NCBI RefSeq assembly: GCF_020519665.1
Contig: NZ_CP084703.1
Location: 2,728,001-2,792,000, forward strand
Reading direction: 5' to 3'
DNA length: 64,000 nucleotides
DNA from: Bacillus shivajii
Lineage (GTDB): Bacteria; Bacillota; Bacilli; Bacillales; Salisediminibacteriaceae
The first letter of the stretch is position 1, and every line of letters starts with the position of its first letter. The position numbers and the translations under genes are program-made. The notes under the pieces were generated by a model. It ran no database searches. It saw nothing but the letters and a program-made list of their open reading frames with translations, and was not told where the DNA came from. Below are positions 9,492-17,896 of the stretch, in pieces.

Positions 9492-10235
9492 TTATTGAGA
9501 TTTTTCCAAGAAGTTTTTTACCGCAGAATGGTGTTCCTCTGTTTCCCATAAAGACGAGCATGAGGAAACTTCTTGATCCATCTCCGTATATAGTTTTTCT
9601 TTCTCTTTATATAATAACGCTTTATAATTTCGAATCACTTGTGGAGATTGCAACCAACGTTCAGCCCAATCATAAACTTCATCTAAAGAAGAAACAACCT
9701 CCTGAACAAACCCTATTTCTTTTGCTTCTACTGGTGAATAGAGCCGACCTGAGCCTAGCATTTGTAATGCAACCTCTCTGCCTATTCGATCTTTTAAAAT
9801 CGAGGCCCCTCCCCATCCTGTCGTTAAGTGCAACCTCCCCTGGATAAAACCAACCTTACAGTTTGGTGAAGCCAATCGATAATCAGTCGATGTCGCAAGC
9901 TCTGCGCCACCGCCAACAGCAGCACCATCAATATAAGAAACTGTAACACCTGGAAATGACACGATTTTCTTCAAAACATCATTCATAGGCTGTAACATCG
10001 TCTTTGCATCTTCTTTCGTCATCAACTGATGAAACGCACGTAAATCACCACCACTACAAAAGGCACCACCTTCGCCGCGCAATATAAGTACGGTTATATT
10101 TTCATCATTTGCTAGCATTGTTATATGTTCATCTAACTGCTCGATCACATCGAAATCAACGGCATTTTTCTGCTTCGGGCGATTTAATACGATTTCTGCA
10201 ACATGTTCGTTTATATATTGTTTACACACTTTCAT
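9492..10235 (-). CDS. Enoyl-CoA hydratase/isomerase (crotonase) family protein
   Basis: Acyl-CoA enzyme of the crotonase fold, 247 residues from the ATG at 10235 (GGGAGAGG upstream). Oxyanion-hole motifs AFCSGGDLRAF and DGAAVGGGAELA are clear. The segment that normally carries the catalytic glutamates reads LHLTTGWGG, so hydratase chemistry is not assured; this GWGG type recalls CoA hydrolases or decarboxylases such as ethylmalonyl-CoA decarboxylase. It lies between rpmF and gerR, a slot empty in B. subtilis. The substrate is unknown. Confidence 0.85.
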   Translation of the reverse strand: MKVCKQYINEHVAEIVLNRPKQKNAVDFDVIEQLDEHITMLANDENITVLILRGEGGAFCSGGDLRAFHQLMTKEDAKTMLQPMNDVLKKIVSFPGVTVSYIDGAAVGGGAELATSTDYRLASPNCKVGFIQGRLHLTTGWGGASILKDRIGREVALQMLGSGRLYSPVEAKEIGFVQEVVSSLDEVYDWAERWLQSPQVIRNYKALLYKEKEKLYTEMDQEVSSCSSLWETEEHHSAVKNFLEKSQ

Positions 10236-10312
10236 TATTACCTCTCCCAACCCATTGTAATGAAATGACATGTAAAGATGGCGTTCCCTCTGTTCTGTAA
10301 ATTTCCGAACGT

Positions 10313-10346
10313 AAAAAAACAGGAAGGAATACACCCTCCTGTTTTA
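10313..10346 (-). terminator. Terminator after rpmF
   Basis: On the minus strand AAAACAGGAGG pairs with CCTTCCTGTTTT, followed by T residues, six bases after the rpmF stop. Confidence 0.8.
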
Positions 10347-10352
10347 CTTTAA

Positions 10353-10526
10353 TTATTTGTTTACTACGTCTTGTCCTTTATATGAACCGCATGCTTTACA
10401 AACACGGTGTGAAAGTTTTGCTTCACCACATTCAGGACATTTTACCATACCTGGTACAGTTAATTTAAAATGTGTACGGCGCTTTCTCTTACGAGTCTTA
10501 CTCGTTTTTCTAAAAGGTACTGCCAT
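10353..10526 (-). CDS. rpmF: 50S ribosomal protein L32
   Basis: Zinc-binding ribosomal protein L32 of 57 residues. It begins [10 protein letters not shown] and has two CxxC pairs (CPECG and CKACG) that bind zinc, so it is the zinc-dependent form. An in-frame start three codons upstream overlaps the ribosome site AAGGAGGTGGG, so ATG 10526 is chosen. It follows the YceD protein gene, a conserved bacterial pair. Confidence 0.97.
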   Translation of the reverse strand: MAVPFRKTSKTRKRKRRTHFKLTVPGMVKCPECGEAKLSHRVCKACGSYKGQDVVNK

Positions 10527-10582
10527 GAGTCCCACCTCCTTGGAGATCTTTCAAATGCACATCATCATATAAACAGAAGATG

Positions 10583-11089
10583 TTATTTCTTATCAAAGAA
10601 CTTTTCTAGTTCCTTAAGTCGAGGATCAATTTTTTCTTTTTCCTCTTCCTTTGTCTTTAGCTCCCAGCCTTTCCCTGATTGAGGGGCCGGACCTTCTTCC
10701 TTATCACTAAAGACTTGCATTGGCTTTTCCAACAAAATACGTTCTTTTACGTAAGGCAACAAATCAACCGTGTTATCTTCCAATTCGTGAACCTCTTCAT
10801 CCTCTTCGAAGGTGGCCCATTGATCCAGCTTAAATGTTTCACTGGCATTAATGGTGAAAGGATACTCCACATCATTTAATGTTCTTGCACAAGGTAGTAC
10901 CATCTTTCCAGAGATTTCAAGGTTAAACATCACCGAGTGGCTTGAAAAGATCGCATCTCCTTTTACTTGAACAGGAGTAATGTCACGAATTTCACGGTCT
11001 ATTTCTTTTACTTGGCTAACATCAACCGATTCTTCTACATGTAGACCTTTTTCTTTAAAGGCTACCAATTGTTGAACCGACCATTTCAT
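10583..11089 (-). CDS. ylbN: YceD family (DUF177) protein, YlbN
   Basis: A 168-residue YceD/DUF177 protein encoded immediately upstream of rpmF, an arrangement conserved across bacteria; the family is linked to 23S rRNA accumulation or ribosome assembly. A beta-rich core around residues 40-90 includes GKMVLPCARTL, where the single cysteine matches the family position. A charged tail (EEEKEKIDPRLKELEKFF) is typical. Orthologous to B. subtilis ylbN by sequence features and position. Confidence 0.9.
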   Translation of the reverse strand: MKWSVQQLVAFKEKGLHVEESVDVSQVKEIDREIRDITPVQVKGDAIFSSHSVMFNLEISGKMVLPCARTLNDVEYPFTINASETFKLDQWATFEEDEEVHELEDNTVDLLPYVKERILLEKPMQVFSDKEEGPAPQSGKGWELKTKEEEKEKIDPRLKELEKFFDKK

Positions 11090-11564
11090 AGGTTTTCACC
11101 TCAAGACAACAAATGTAATTATATCCTTCGTCATTCCTTTTGTCAAGGTAACTTCTTTACATTCTGTTTTTAATTTAATTTTTTAAAAGCTACTTTCTAA
11201 AAGACTGTTTCTCTTTTGTAAAAAATTCATCTCTCGAATCGGTTACAGGCGGACGCTTTCACCTCTTCGTGTTTTTTATAAGAAACAACAATCTATGCGA
11301 AAAGAGCCTTTTTAAACTTTATTAAACATACGAGCTTTTCAATGGATAACCTTCCCACTCCATCCATCATTAAAGGATATAGTTGTTAGGATAACATAGT
11401 TTATTTCTCTATTAAAGGGCGGGACTCTTTGTTTATTACGTGTTTTTTTATTCATTTCTGTATAGAATAGAGATTTAAGGAAACGCCATCCTTTGATGCA
11501 AAAAGTCATCCTTACATTACTATCTCACTACTTACATTAAACTATGCTGACAAGGTCATGTATT

Positions 11565-12048
11565 TGAATCAATTTCATAATTACGTTTTTTGCGCAATGA
11601 AACGAATGATATTATAAACTTTTTCATTAAATGTACGTTTTATTTGTACTATCAGAATTTATAAATTTATGGTCGATAGTATAACGGCAACTAAGGCTTT
11701 CGCCATTTAGACTTGGCGAAAAGCCAAGTTTTGTTTAGAAGTGAACGTAACTAAAGTCGGCGACTCCCGGAGGATCAGCGACGAGCAATACTTCTTCGAA
11801 CTGCTCCGATCTGTGACGAGTAACCGCAGGAGCACTCTTTACCTGCGACGAGCAAGCGTAGTGGCGCAGGAGCACTGTTTATCTGTGACGAGTAATCGCA
11901 GGAACAACGAGCTGAAGATCCATTTAGGCGAAGAGTTATTGAGCCTAAGTTAGCTGAAGACAAGCCCTCGGGAAAACATCCGTCTAAAGTAAAGTTCACG
12001 CTCACATTTTGAATTTCCCATCTTATTTTGAGTTATGAAATTGATTCA
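11565..12048 (-). repeat. MITE-like interspersed element, 484 bp, reverse orientation
   Basis: Bounded by perfect 15-base terminal inverted repeats, TGAATCAATTTCATA (11565-11579) and its complement (12034-12048). Inside, in reverse orientation to the copy at 20630, are the shared core and three hairpin modules at about 32-base spacing (11811, 11843, 11883). An extra segment at about 11650-11735 contains an ACTATC...GATAGT palindrome also present in the copy at 1-707. The intergenic DNA before it (11100-11564) holds only a short degenerate fragment near 11244. No transposase and no clear target duplication is seen. Confidence 0.8.
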
Positions 12049-12091
12049 TTTAATAAAAAGCAAATGAAAAAACAGAGGAGAGAAGAAAGAA

Positions 12092-13327
12092 ATGAAAGCA
12101 CTAGGAGTGATCGTCGAATATAACCCCTTTCATAATGGGCATTTATACCATTTAGAAGCATCAAAAAACCATACAAACGCTGATATAACAGTTGCAGTTA
12201 TGAGCGGTTCGTTCCTACAACGTGGTGAGCCTGCACTTGTAGATAAATGGAGCCGAACGAAAATGGCTTTAGCAGCAGGTGTAGACCTTGTCATTGAGCT
12301 TCCATACATTTATGCTACGCATAAAGCTGAAGTGTTTTCTGATGCAGCTGTCGCTTTATTACATACTCTACGAGTAGACGAGCTATGTTTTGGAAGTGAA
12401 GAAGGAAATATCCAACCCTTTATACAAACCGTACAAGACATTCAAGAACATCAGGGAGAAATAGACGCAGTCATTCAAAAGCATTTAAAAAACGGTAATA
12501 GCTATCCTTCAGCTTTTGCAAAAGCCTTTACACAAGTTTGTAAAAAAGAAAAATCCATTGACCTATCCAAACCGAATAACATTTTGGGATATCATTATGT
12601 ACTTTCGTTAGCAAAACTAAGTTCATCAATTAAACCAGCTACAGTGAAAAGGGAAAAGGCTCAGTATCATGACCTGTCCCCAACAGATAAAAAAATCGCA
12701 AGTGCGACTGCCATTAGAAATGAATTATTAGTAGAGAAGAAATCGTTTCATGATGTAAGTCAGTACCTACCAACATCGACAACGAACGAGTTAAACGGCT
12801 CTGGAGGGGGCCGACTTACTTTAACATCATGGGAGGATTTGTTTCCATTTTTACAGTATAAACTACTCACTGAAAGTACTGAATCACTTGAAGACATTTA
12901 TGAATGCACAGAAGGAATCGAACATCGTTTGAAAAATATGATCTCCCAAGCTGAATCGTTTTACGATTTCGTGAAATTAGTAAAAACGAAACGGTATACC
13001 TGGACGAGGATACAACGACTGCTCGTTCACCTCCTTATGAATACTGAAAAAGCATTCATGGATAAATATTGCAAACCGCTACAACCATCTTACGTAAGAG
13101 TTTTAGGAATGTCAGATCAAGGGCAACGATATTTATCACAAATTAAAAAGTCATTACCTGTCCCACTAATTACGACAGCTAGTCAAGGAAAAGAGTTACC
13201 TTTACTTCAAAAAGATATTCAAGCAGCGCAACTACGAAGTCTTCCTTCGCTTCATCACGAGTCTTTTACTTATGAATATAAACAAAAGCCAATTAAGTTT
13301 AACGAAGAAAAAGGAACCTTCCTTTAA
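12092..13327 (+). CDS. tmcAL: tRNA(Met) cytidine acetate ligase TmcAL
   Basis: Forms N4-acetylcytidine at the wobble position of elongator tRNA-Met using acetate and ATP (formerly YlbM). The 411 residues begin MKALGVIVEYNPFHNGHLYH, with the nucleotidyltransferase HxGH motif at H14-H17, and include AVMSGSFLQRGEPALVDKW. The start has AGAGGAGAG upstream. It lies immediately downstream of a MITE-like repeat and ends with its own terminator. Confidence 0.96.
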   Translation: MKALGVIVEYNPFHNGHLYHLEASKNHTNADITVAVMSGSFLQRGEPALVDKWSRTKMALAAGVDLVIELPYIYATHKAEVFSDAAVALLHTLRVDELCFGSEEGNIQPFIQTVQDIQEHQGEIDAVIQKHLKNGNSYPSAFAKAFTQVCKKEKSIDLSKPNNILGYHYVLSLAKLSSSIKPATVKREKAQYHDLSPTDKKIASATAIRNELLVEKKSFHDVSQYLPTSTTNELNGSGGGRLTLTSWEDLFPFLQYKLLTESTESLEDIYECTEGIEHRLKNMISQAESFYDFVKLVKTKRYTWTRIQRLLVHLLMNTEKAFMDKYCKPLQPSYVRVLGMSDQGQRYLSQIKKSLPVPLITTASQGKELPLLQKDIQAAQLRSLPSLHHESFTYEYKQKPIKFNEEKGTFL

Positions 13328-13378
13328 CGGTTATGTAGTTCCGTTTTCGAATTAAAAAACAATAAAATCAATAGAACT

Positions 13379-13420
13379 GGCAACACGTTTAACATTAAGT
13401 ATTACATGTTGCCTTTTTAT
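13379..13420 (+). terminator. Terminator after tmcAL
   Basis: GGCAACACGT pairs with ACATGTTGCC (one mismatch), followed by a T-rich run, 50 bases after the tmcAL stop. Confidence 0.8.
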
Positions 13421-13479
13421 TTTGGCTTTTATTAAGGTAAGCACTCGAATCCGTTTACAGGCAAAGTGTATTTCTACTG

Positions 13480-13602
13480 CGTCTTAACAATAAAGAAAAC
13501 TCGCCGATTGGCGAGCCTTGGGCGAAGACAGAGGCGTTAGTTGAACTTATACTTAGTTCTTTAAAATTTTCTCTACGTCGATCTACTTCTTCGCTAAAAT
13601 TT
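13480..13602 (+). repeat. Interspersed repeat copy interrupted by a group II intron
   Basis: Contains the CTCGCC-GATT-GGCGAG hairpin, followed by sequence closely similar to 225-345. The similarity stops at 13602, where the intron begins, and resumes at 15521 beyond it: joining the two sides restores GCTAAAATTTTATA, as at about 331-344. Confidence 0.75.
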
Positions 13603-13640
13603 GTCGAGTAGGAAGAGGGTTCACACCCTCACCCCCTCTC

Positions 13641-13674
13641 AGAACCGTGCGTGCGGAATTACCGCACACGGCTC
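13641..13674 (-). ncRNA. Group II intron domain V hairpin
   Basis: On the minus strand GAGCCGTGTGCGG pairs with CCGCACGCACGGTTC around a short loop, the 34-base catalytic domain V with the expected bulge, about 38 bases from the intron 3' end. Confidence 0.88.
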
Positions 13675-13687
13675 CTCCCTATACCCT

Positions 13688-15016
13688 TTACTGAATATAG
13701 CTGATATGTGACCTCAGATTATAAATATCTACTTTCTTTCTTGGTGACGGTAATGGAAATTTATTCATGAAAAGGTTAAACTTATCCCATGTAAAAGATT
13801 TCCTTTGACTCCTTCTATTCATCCATTTGAATAGAAGGAGTCTTATATGATAGACAAATTCCTCCACGGTAGGAAGGTTATCAGTGATACAGTAGTAGTT
13901 GTAGTAACCCTTTAGTGAACGTTGGAGTCTATCCATAATCGCTTGAATTTTAAGATTGCGTTTTGACTTTAACCACTCTTTTGTTTCTTTTAGTTTTGTT
14001 CTCATTTTCTTCTTGTCGGTTTTCCTTTTAACGCGAAACTTTCCTTGTTTACTTTCACTACAATAGTGCGTAAAACCTAAGAATTTAAATGTTGGTGGTT
14101 TGTGATTCCCTGTTCTTTGCTCATTTTCCTTGGCAAACCTTCCAAATGGAATAACTTTTGTTTTGTCTTCAGCGATTTCTAGGTTAAACTTCTTCAATCG
14201 TTCTTTTAACGCACGGTAAAACTGTTGTGCATCTTTGTGATATTGAAAACAACATACAAAATCATCTGCGTACCTCACTATGTAAGCTTGTCCTTTGCAT
14301 CTTTTCTTTACATGCTTTTCAAACCATAGGTCTAACACATAGTGTAGATAAACATTTGCAAGAATCGGAGAAGCTAGGCCGCCTTGCGGCGTTCCAAATT
14401 CATCTTTGTACCACTTCATATCCTTTACATACCCTGCTTTAAGAAATCTATTGATTAACCTTAATACGTTAGGATCATTGATCCGATGTTTTAGAAATTC
14501 CACCATCCATTTGTGATCCACATTGTCAAAGAACCCTTTAATGTCTACATCAACGATATAGTTCGTGTACCTTCTTTCAATATACATATTAAGTACCTTT
14601 AGCGCATCATGACAGTTTCGGTTTGGCCTGAAGCCAAATGAGCAATCTAGAAAGTCTTGTTCATAGATTGAATTTAAGATTTTGGCTAAACCTTTTTGAA
14701 TGATCTTGTCTTCATACTCTGGGATACCTAGGGGACGCTTCTTCTTAGAACCTGATTTATCAATATAAACCCGTTTAACTGGTTGTGGTTTGTAGCTTTG
14801 TTTCTTCATTCGATTGATAAGATATTGAAGGTTCCCTTCCAGGTTTTCACTGTATTCTTGTTTCGTTGTCCCTAATATACCTGGTGCTTTATTTCCGTTG
14901 AGTTGATGATGACACTCTTTTAGGGAATCTTTATTCAGTAAGTGGATCAGTGAAGTAAATTTTAGTTCTGGGTTTGTTTTCGCTACTTCAGCTATTCGCA
15001 TCAGTTTTGTTTCCAT
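13688..15016 (-). CDS. ltrA: Group II intron reverse transcriptase/maturase
   Basis: Multifunctional intron-encoded protein that aids splicing and copies the intron into new DNA sites. The 442 residues carry the reverse transcriptase motifs in order: KRPLGIPEYEDKIIQ, FLDCSFGFRPNRNCHDAL, VDVDIKGFFDNVDH, GTPQGGLASPILANVYLHYVLD and the catalytic YADD in IVRYADDFVCCF, then KFLGFTHYC and a C-terminal maturase (X) domain. There is no HNH endonuclease domain at the C-terminus, so mobility is likely endonuclease-independent. The reading frame is intact. Confidence 0.95.
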   Translation of the reverse strand: METKLMRIAEVAKTNPELKFTSLIHLLNKDSLKECHHQLNGNKAPGILGTTKQEYSENLEGNLQYLINRMKKQSYKPQPVKRVYIDKSGSKKKRPLGIPEYEDKIIQKGLAKILNSIYEQDFLDCSFGFRPNRNCHDALKVLNMYIERRYTNYIVDVDIKGFFDNVDHKWMVEFLKHRINDPNVLRLINRFLKAGYVKDMKWYKDEFGTPQGGLASPILANVYLHYVLDLWFEKHVKKRCKGQAYIVRYADDFVCCFQYHKDAQQFYRALKERLKKFNLEIAEDKTKVIPFGRFAKENEQRTGNHKPPTFKFLGFTHYCSESKQGKFRVKRKTDKKKMRTKLKETKEWLKSKRNLKIQAIMDRLQRSLKGYYNYYCITDNLPTVEEFVYHIRLLLFKWMNRRSQRKSFTWDKFNLFMNKFPLPSPRKKVDIYNLRSHISYIQ

Positions 15017-15635
15017 GAGATATGCCCTCCTACCTCTGTGTGTAGTTCATGTGTCCCTGATTCGATCGATACAAGGTGGATGCCTTTCCTCCGTCAGCGT
15101 TACCCGACTTCATTGGTACTACGCATCCATCCGACTTCCTGAATGACATTTGGCTTCCTCACTTTGTATCGCTTGTCTACCATACTTCTTTTCCAGAAGA
15201 TCATTCAGGACCTCCCGAGTTGCCATACCCTACCAATGTCCAGCGTGCCGAGGTCACAGACTCCGGGGAAACCTATATAAACTTACCATAGTGTTTATAC
15301 AGGTATTGCTTTCTGGAATTATAAGACCATCAGCTTTCCCATTTATAAGTTTTCGAAGCTCAATCCCTTCAACCACTTGGCTTACGGCCCACTGTCTTAC
15401 TGTCTACGCTTAAAGGTTATAGTTGCCTACAACCCTCCAAGACTCGTTACGGGTGAGTGGTTAGCTCTTGCCCGGTGGGGTTCCCACCCACTATAAGATA
15501 TAACCTATGCTCGGACGCTCTATAAATTCTTAACGTGAAATAAAGGAGATAATTCAGGTGCGAATTATCTCCCAAAATGGGGTATTATTTTCGTTTTTTT
15601 CCATTTGGCTATGTTAAAGTTGGTTGTTGATTTTG

Positions 15636-15770
15636 TGATCCGCTCTCGGTGGACGCTTTCCGCGGGCACGGCTTCAGCTAACTTAGGAAAGAAAATGATT
15701 TTTTATTTCCTAAGTGGATCTTCAGCTCGTGCTTTTCCCGCTGGAGTCGCCACCTTCGCTCCTCACAAAT
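15636..15770 (+). repeat. Palindromic interspersed repeat
   Basis: A symmetrical repeat with GGACGCTTTCCGCGGGCACG on one side and GCTTTTCCCGCTGGAGTCGCC-like sequence on the other. The middle is a perfect ACTTAGGAAA/TTTCCTAAGT inverted repeat bracketed by two TTCAGCT direct copies. It shares the TTCAGCTAACTTAGG core with the MITE-like elements. Between it and the intron, 15544-15571 is an 11-base GGAGATAATTC inverted repeat with T-rich sequence on the minus side, possibly a terminator. Confidence 0.7.
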
Positions 15771-15873
15771 GAAACAATTGTAAAATAATACTGCATATCA
15801 ACACTGAACTTTAACAGCGCCTTCCATTTAAACCGAACTACTTATTTAACGGTAAGGTTCCTTCCTTTATTTT

Positions 15874-16926
15874 TTAAGAAGTTGGCTCAAGGTCAATTAA
15901 ATATTGTAATGCTTGCTCAAACGAGTCAACAGGAACGATTTCCATATCTGTTTCAATCGAATCTGCAGTTTGTCTTGCTATATCATAGTTAGAACCGGTT
16001 GATCCTCCTTCGTAAGGTACAAAGAATAGTGATGCACCTGCTTGGTCAGAGGCAACTACCTTTTGGCTTACACCACCTATACGACCGACTTTCCCGTCTT
16101 CATTAATCGAACCTGTTCCAGCTATATGATGACCTTTCGTAATATCCTCTTCTACAAGTTGATTATATATTTCTAGCGAAAACATAAGCCCTGCTGATGG
16201 CCCACCTATTTTAGCTGTATCGATAGTTACCTCTGGATCCCTCACTAACTCTCTGTCTGTCACAGGGTTGGCAATGCCAATTCCTCCCCGCTCCCCTTCG
16301 GGATCTAATTCTTCAGGGAAAGGATTCACTTCTAATGTATATTCATGAACAACTCCTTCACGTTCAACAGTGATATCAACGATATCACCGATTGCATAAT
16401 CCCCTAAAAGGTCAAACAAAGTATCGGTTTCTAGAATTTGCTTATCATCGATGGCTATTATTCGGTCTCCCATCTTAAGTTTCTCCTCTGCATCCATTCC
16501 TGAGATGATTGAGGTTACTAACACCCCATGGTTTTCAAAGTATGCATTTTTGCCAGCATGGCTGTATGCAACAATAACAGCTAGATCTTGCGAGCCTGCC
16601 ATCATCATCATTTGGCGATGCTGGTACTGTTCATCTGTTTCCCCCTCAGGACGGATATGGTGTTCAGGAATAATCTCTCTTTGATCGCTGAACATAGCCC
16701 ATACATAATTAACCACATTTGCTCTTCCCATCCTTACTGTCGTTAGCATAAACGATCCTTCATACTCATGTTTCTCTTCTACTTCAATCACATCACTTAG
16801 AACCTTCGCATCTCCAGGAACTGTAAAGTAATACGGCAATTGATAAAAGTTTATAAAGATTAAGATAGCAAATAATATAATCCAACGAACGATAGACCTT
16901 TTTGAACCACGGTTATTTTTATTCAT
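15874..16926 (-). CDS. ylbL: Membrane-anchored PDZ-Lon protease (YlbL/DdcP)
   Basis: Membrane-bound serine protease; the B. subtilis homologue helps end the DNA damage checkpoint by degrading the division inhibitor YneA, and the streptococcal SepM relative processes a signal peptide. There is one N-terminal membrane segment (about 13-31), a PDZ domain (about 120-200), and a Lon-type S16 protease domain with the catalytic dyad S244 (GGPSAGLMFS) and K289 (GGVSQKV). Normal length at 350 residues. Its start overlaps the end of ylbK by 8 bases, as in a coupled pair. Confidence 0.94.
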   Translation of the reverse strand: MNKNNRGSKRSIVRWIILFAILIFINFYQLPYYFTVPGDAKVLSDVIEVEEKHEYEGSFMLTTVRMGRANVVNYVWAMFSDQREIIPEHHIRPEGETDEQYQHRQMMMMAGSQDLAVIVAYSHAGKNAYFENHGVLVTSIISGMDAEEKLKMGDRIIAIDDKQILETDTLFDLLGDYAIGDIVDITVEREGVVHEYTLEVNPFPEELDPEGERGGIGIANPVTDRELVRDPEVTIDTAKIGGPSAGLMFSLEIYNQLVEEDITKGHHIAGTGSINEDGKVGRIGGVSQKVVASDQAGASLFFVPYEGGSTGSNYDIARQTADSIETDMEIVPVDSFEQALQYLIDLEPTS

Positions 16927-17707
16927 GGTGTAGCTCCTTCCACTCTTGAATCCTCGCTTTAAGCTGCTTCATATATTTTTCTGTTTCAACTTCTCCTAAT
17001 TTCATGACTTCTTCCACATTTGTAAATTGCGTTGCTTTTATGTGAGAAAGTATCGGACGAATCATTACATCAGAATGGATTTCACGATATCTTACCATTT
17101 CTTTTTCCATAATGTCCATACTCTGTATGATGACGTCATATATTGAAGTTATCTCAGGTTCAGTATTAAAAAAGGAGACATCTACTGCAATAATTATATC
17201 CGCGCCCATATTCTTTAAAACTGAAACTGGTACTCGATCTATAACTCCTCCATCAACATACATTGTTCCATCAATTTTCCCTGGTACAACAATGCCCGGG
17301 ATAGCAATACTTGCACGTACAGCTTGAGCGGCATTCCCTTTTGTAAAAACGACTTTTTCACCTCTCATTAAATCTGTTGCTACAACAGAAACTGGCAAAT
17401 TTAGATCTTCTAACTTTTTATTTTGAACTAACATATTAATGACTTGTTTTGCCTTTTCGCCCCGTATAAACCCCATTTTCGGTACTGTAAAGTCTAAAAA
17501 GTACTTCCTACGAAACTGTGTAGCCATTTTTTCTAACATATTTGGAGAATGTCCCGCTCCATACAATACACCTATTAAAGCTCCCATGCTGCTACCAGCA
17601 ATAAAGTCAATGTTAATACCTTCTTTTTCTAATACTTTTAATGCACCAATATGAGCAAATCCTCTAGAACCTCCGGAGCCTAATGCTAACCCTATTTTTG
17701 GTTTCAT
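16919..17707 (-). CDS. ylbK: Patatin-like phospholipase family protein YlbK
   Basis: Predicted serine lipid hydrolase of the patatin/RssA type, 262 residues. It has the oxyanion motif GSGGSRG (residues 10-16), the nucleophile elbow GSSMG with S40, and the catalytic aspartate in YVDGGVIDRVP. No signal peptide is seen, so it is probably cytoplasmic. Co-transcribed with ylbL through overlapping ends. The natural substrate is unknown. Confidence 0.92.
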   Translation of the reverse strand: MKPKIGLALGSGGSRGFAHIGALKVLEKEGINIDFIAGSSMGALIGVLYGAGHSPNMLEKMATQFRRKYFLDFTVPKMGFIRGEKAKQVINMLVQNKKLEDLNLPVSVVATDLMRGEKVVFTKGNAAQAVRASIAIPGIVVPGKIDGTMYVDGGVIDRVPVSVLKNMGADIIIAVDVSFFNTEPEITSIYDVIIQSMDIMEKEMVRYREIHSDVMIRPILSHIKATQFTNVEEVMKLGEVETEKYMKQLKARIQEWKELHHE

Positions 17708-17896
17708 TCAGTTCAACCCCTTCAACAATTGGGACGATTATAAGGTCTACTTTCACCTAACTTACGTATATTGTATTAAGGACAAGTTTATGTTTATTTT
17801 TGAACTACATTTGTAAGAGGAAACGATACATAACTTTCAACATGTTTTCGTTTGAAGACCAACAATGATTTACATTATTAGTAAAGGAGTCCATCC

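Larger units (their letters stand above)
13603..15520 (-). mobile_element. Group II intron, complete, encoding its reverse transcriptase
   Basis: A self-splicing retroelement on the minus strand, about 1.9 kb. The 5' end reads GAGCGTCCGAGC at 15520. A long structured leader precedes the maturase ORF, and a canonical 34-base domain V lies at 13641-13674, with a domain VI hairpin ending ...CTACTCGAC at 13603. The boundaries are supported by the restored repeat sequence in the joined exons. Insertion is intergenic, between tmcAL and ylbL. The protein resembles bacterial class D-type enzymes; the class is tentative. Ends may be off by a base or two. Confidence 0.88.

Noticed and set aside
15076-15413. 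Two ORFs upstream of the intron maturase on the opposite strand
   Set aside because: They lie in the structured 5' RNA domains of the group II intron.
13603-15520. Group IIC assignment for the intron because a terminator-like stem is nearby
   Set aside because: The stem is 24 bases away and not directly adjacent, and the protein motifs look more like class D; class left tentative.
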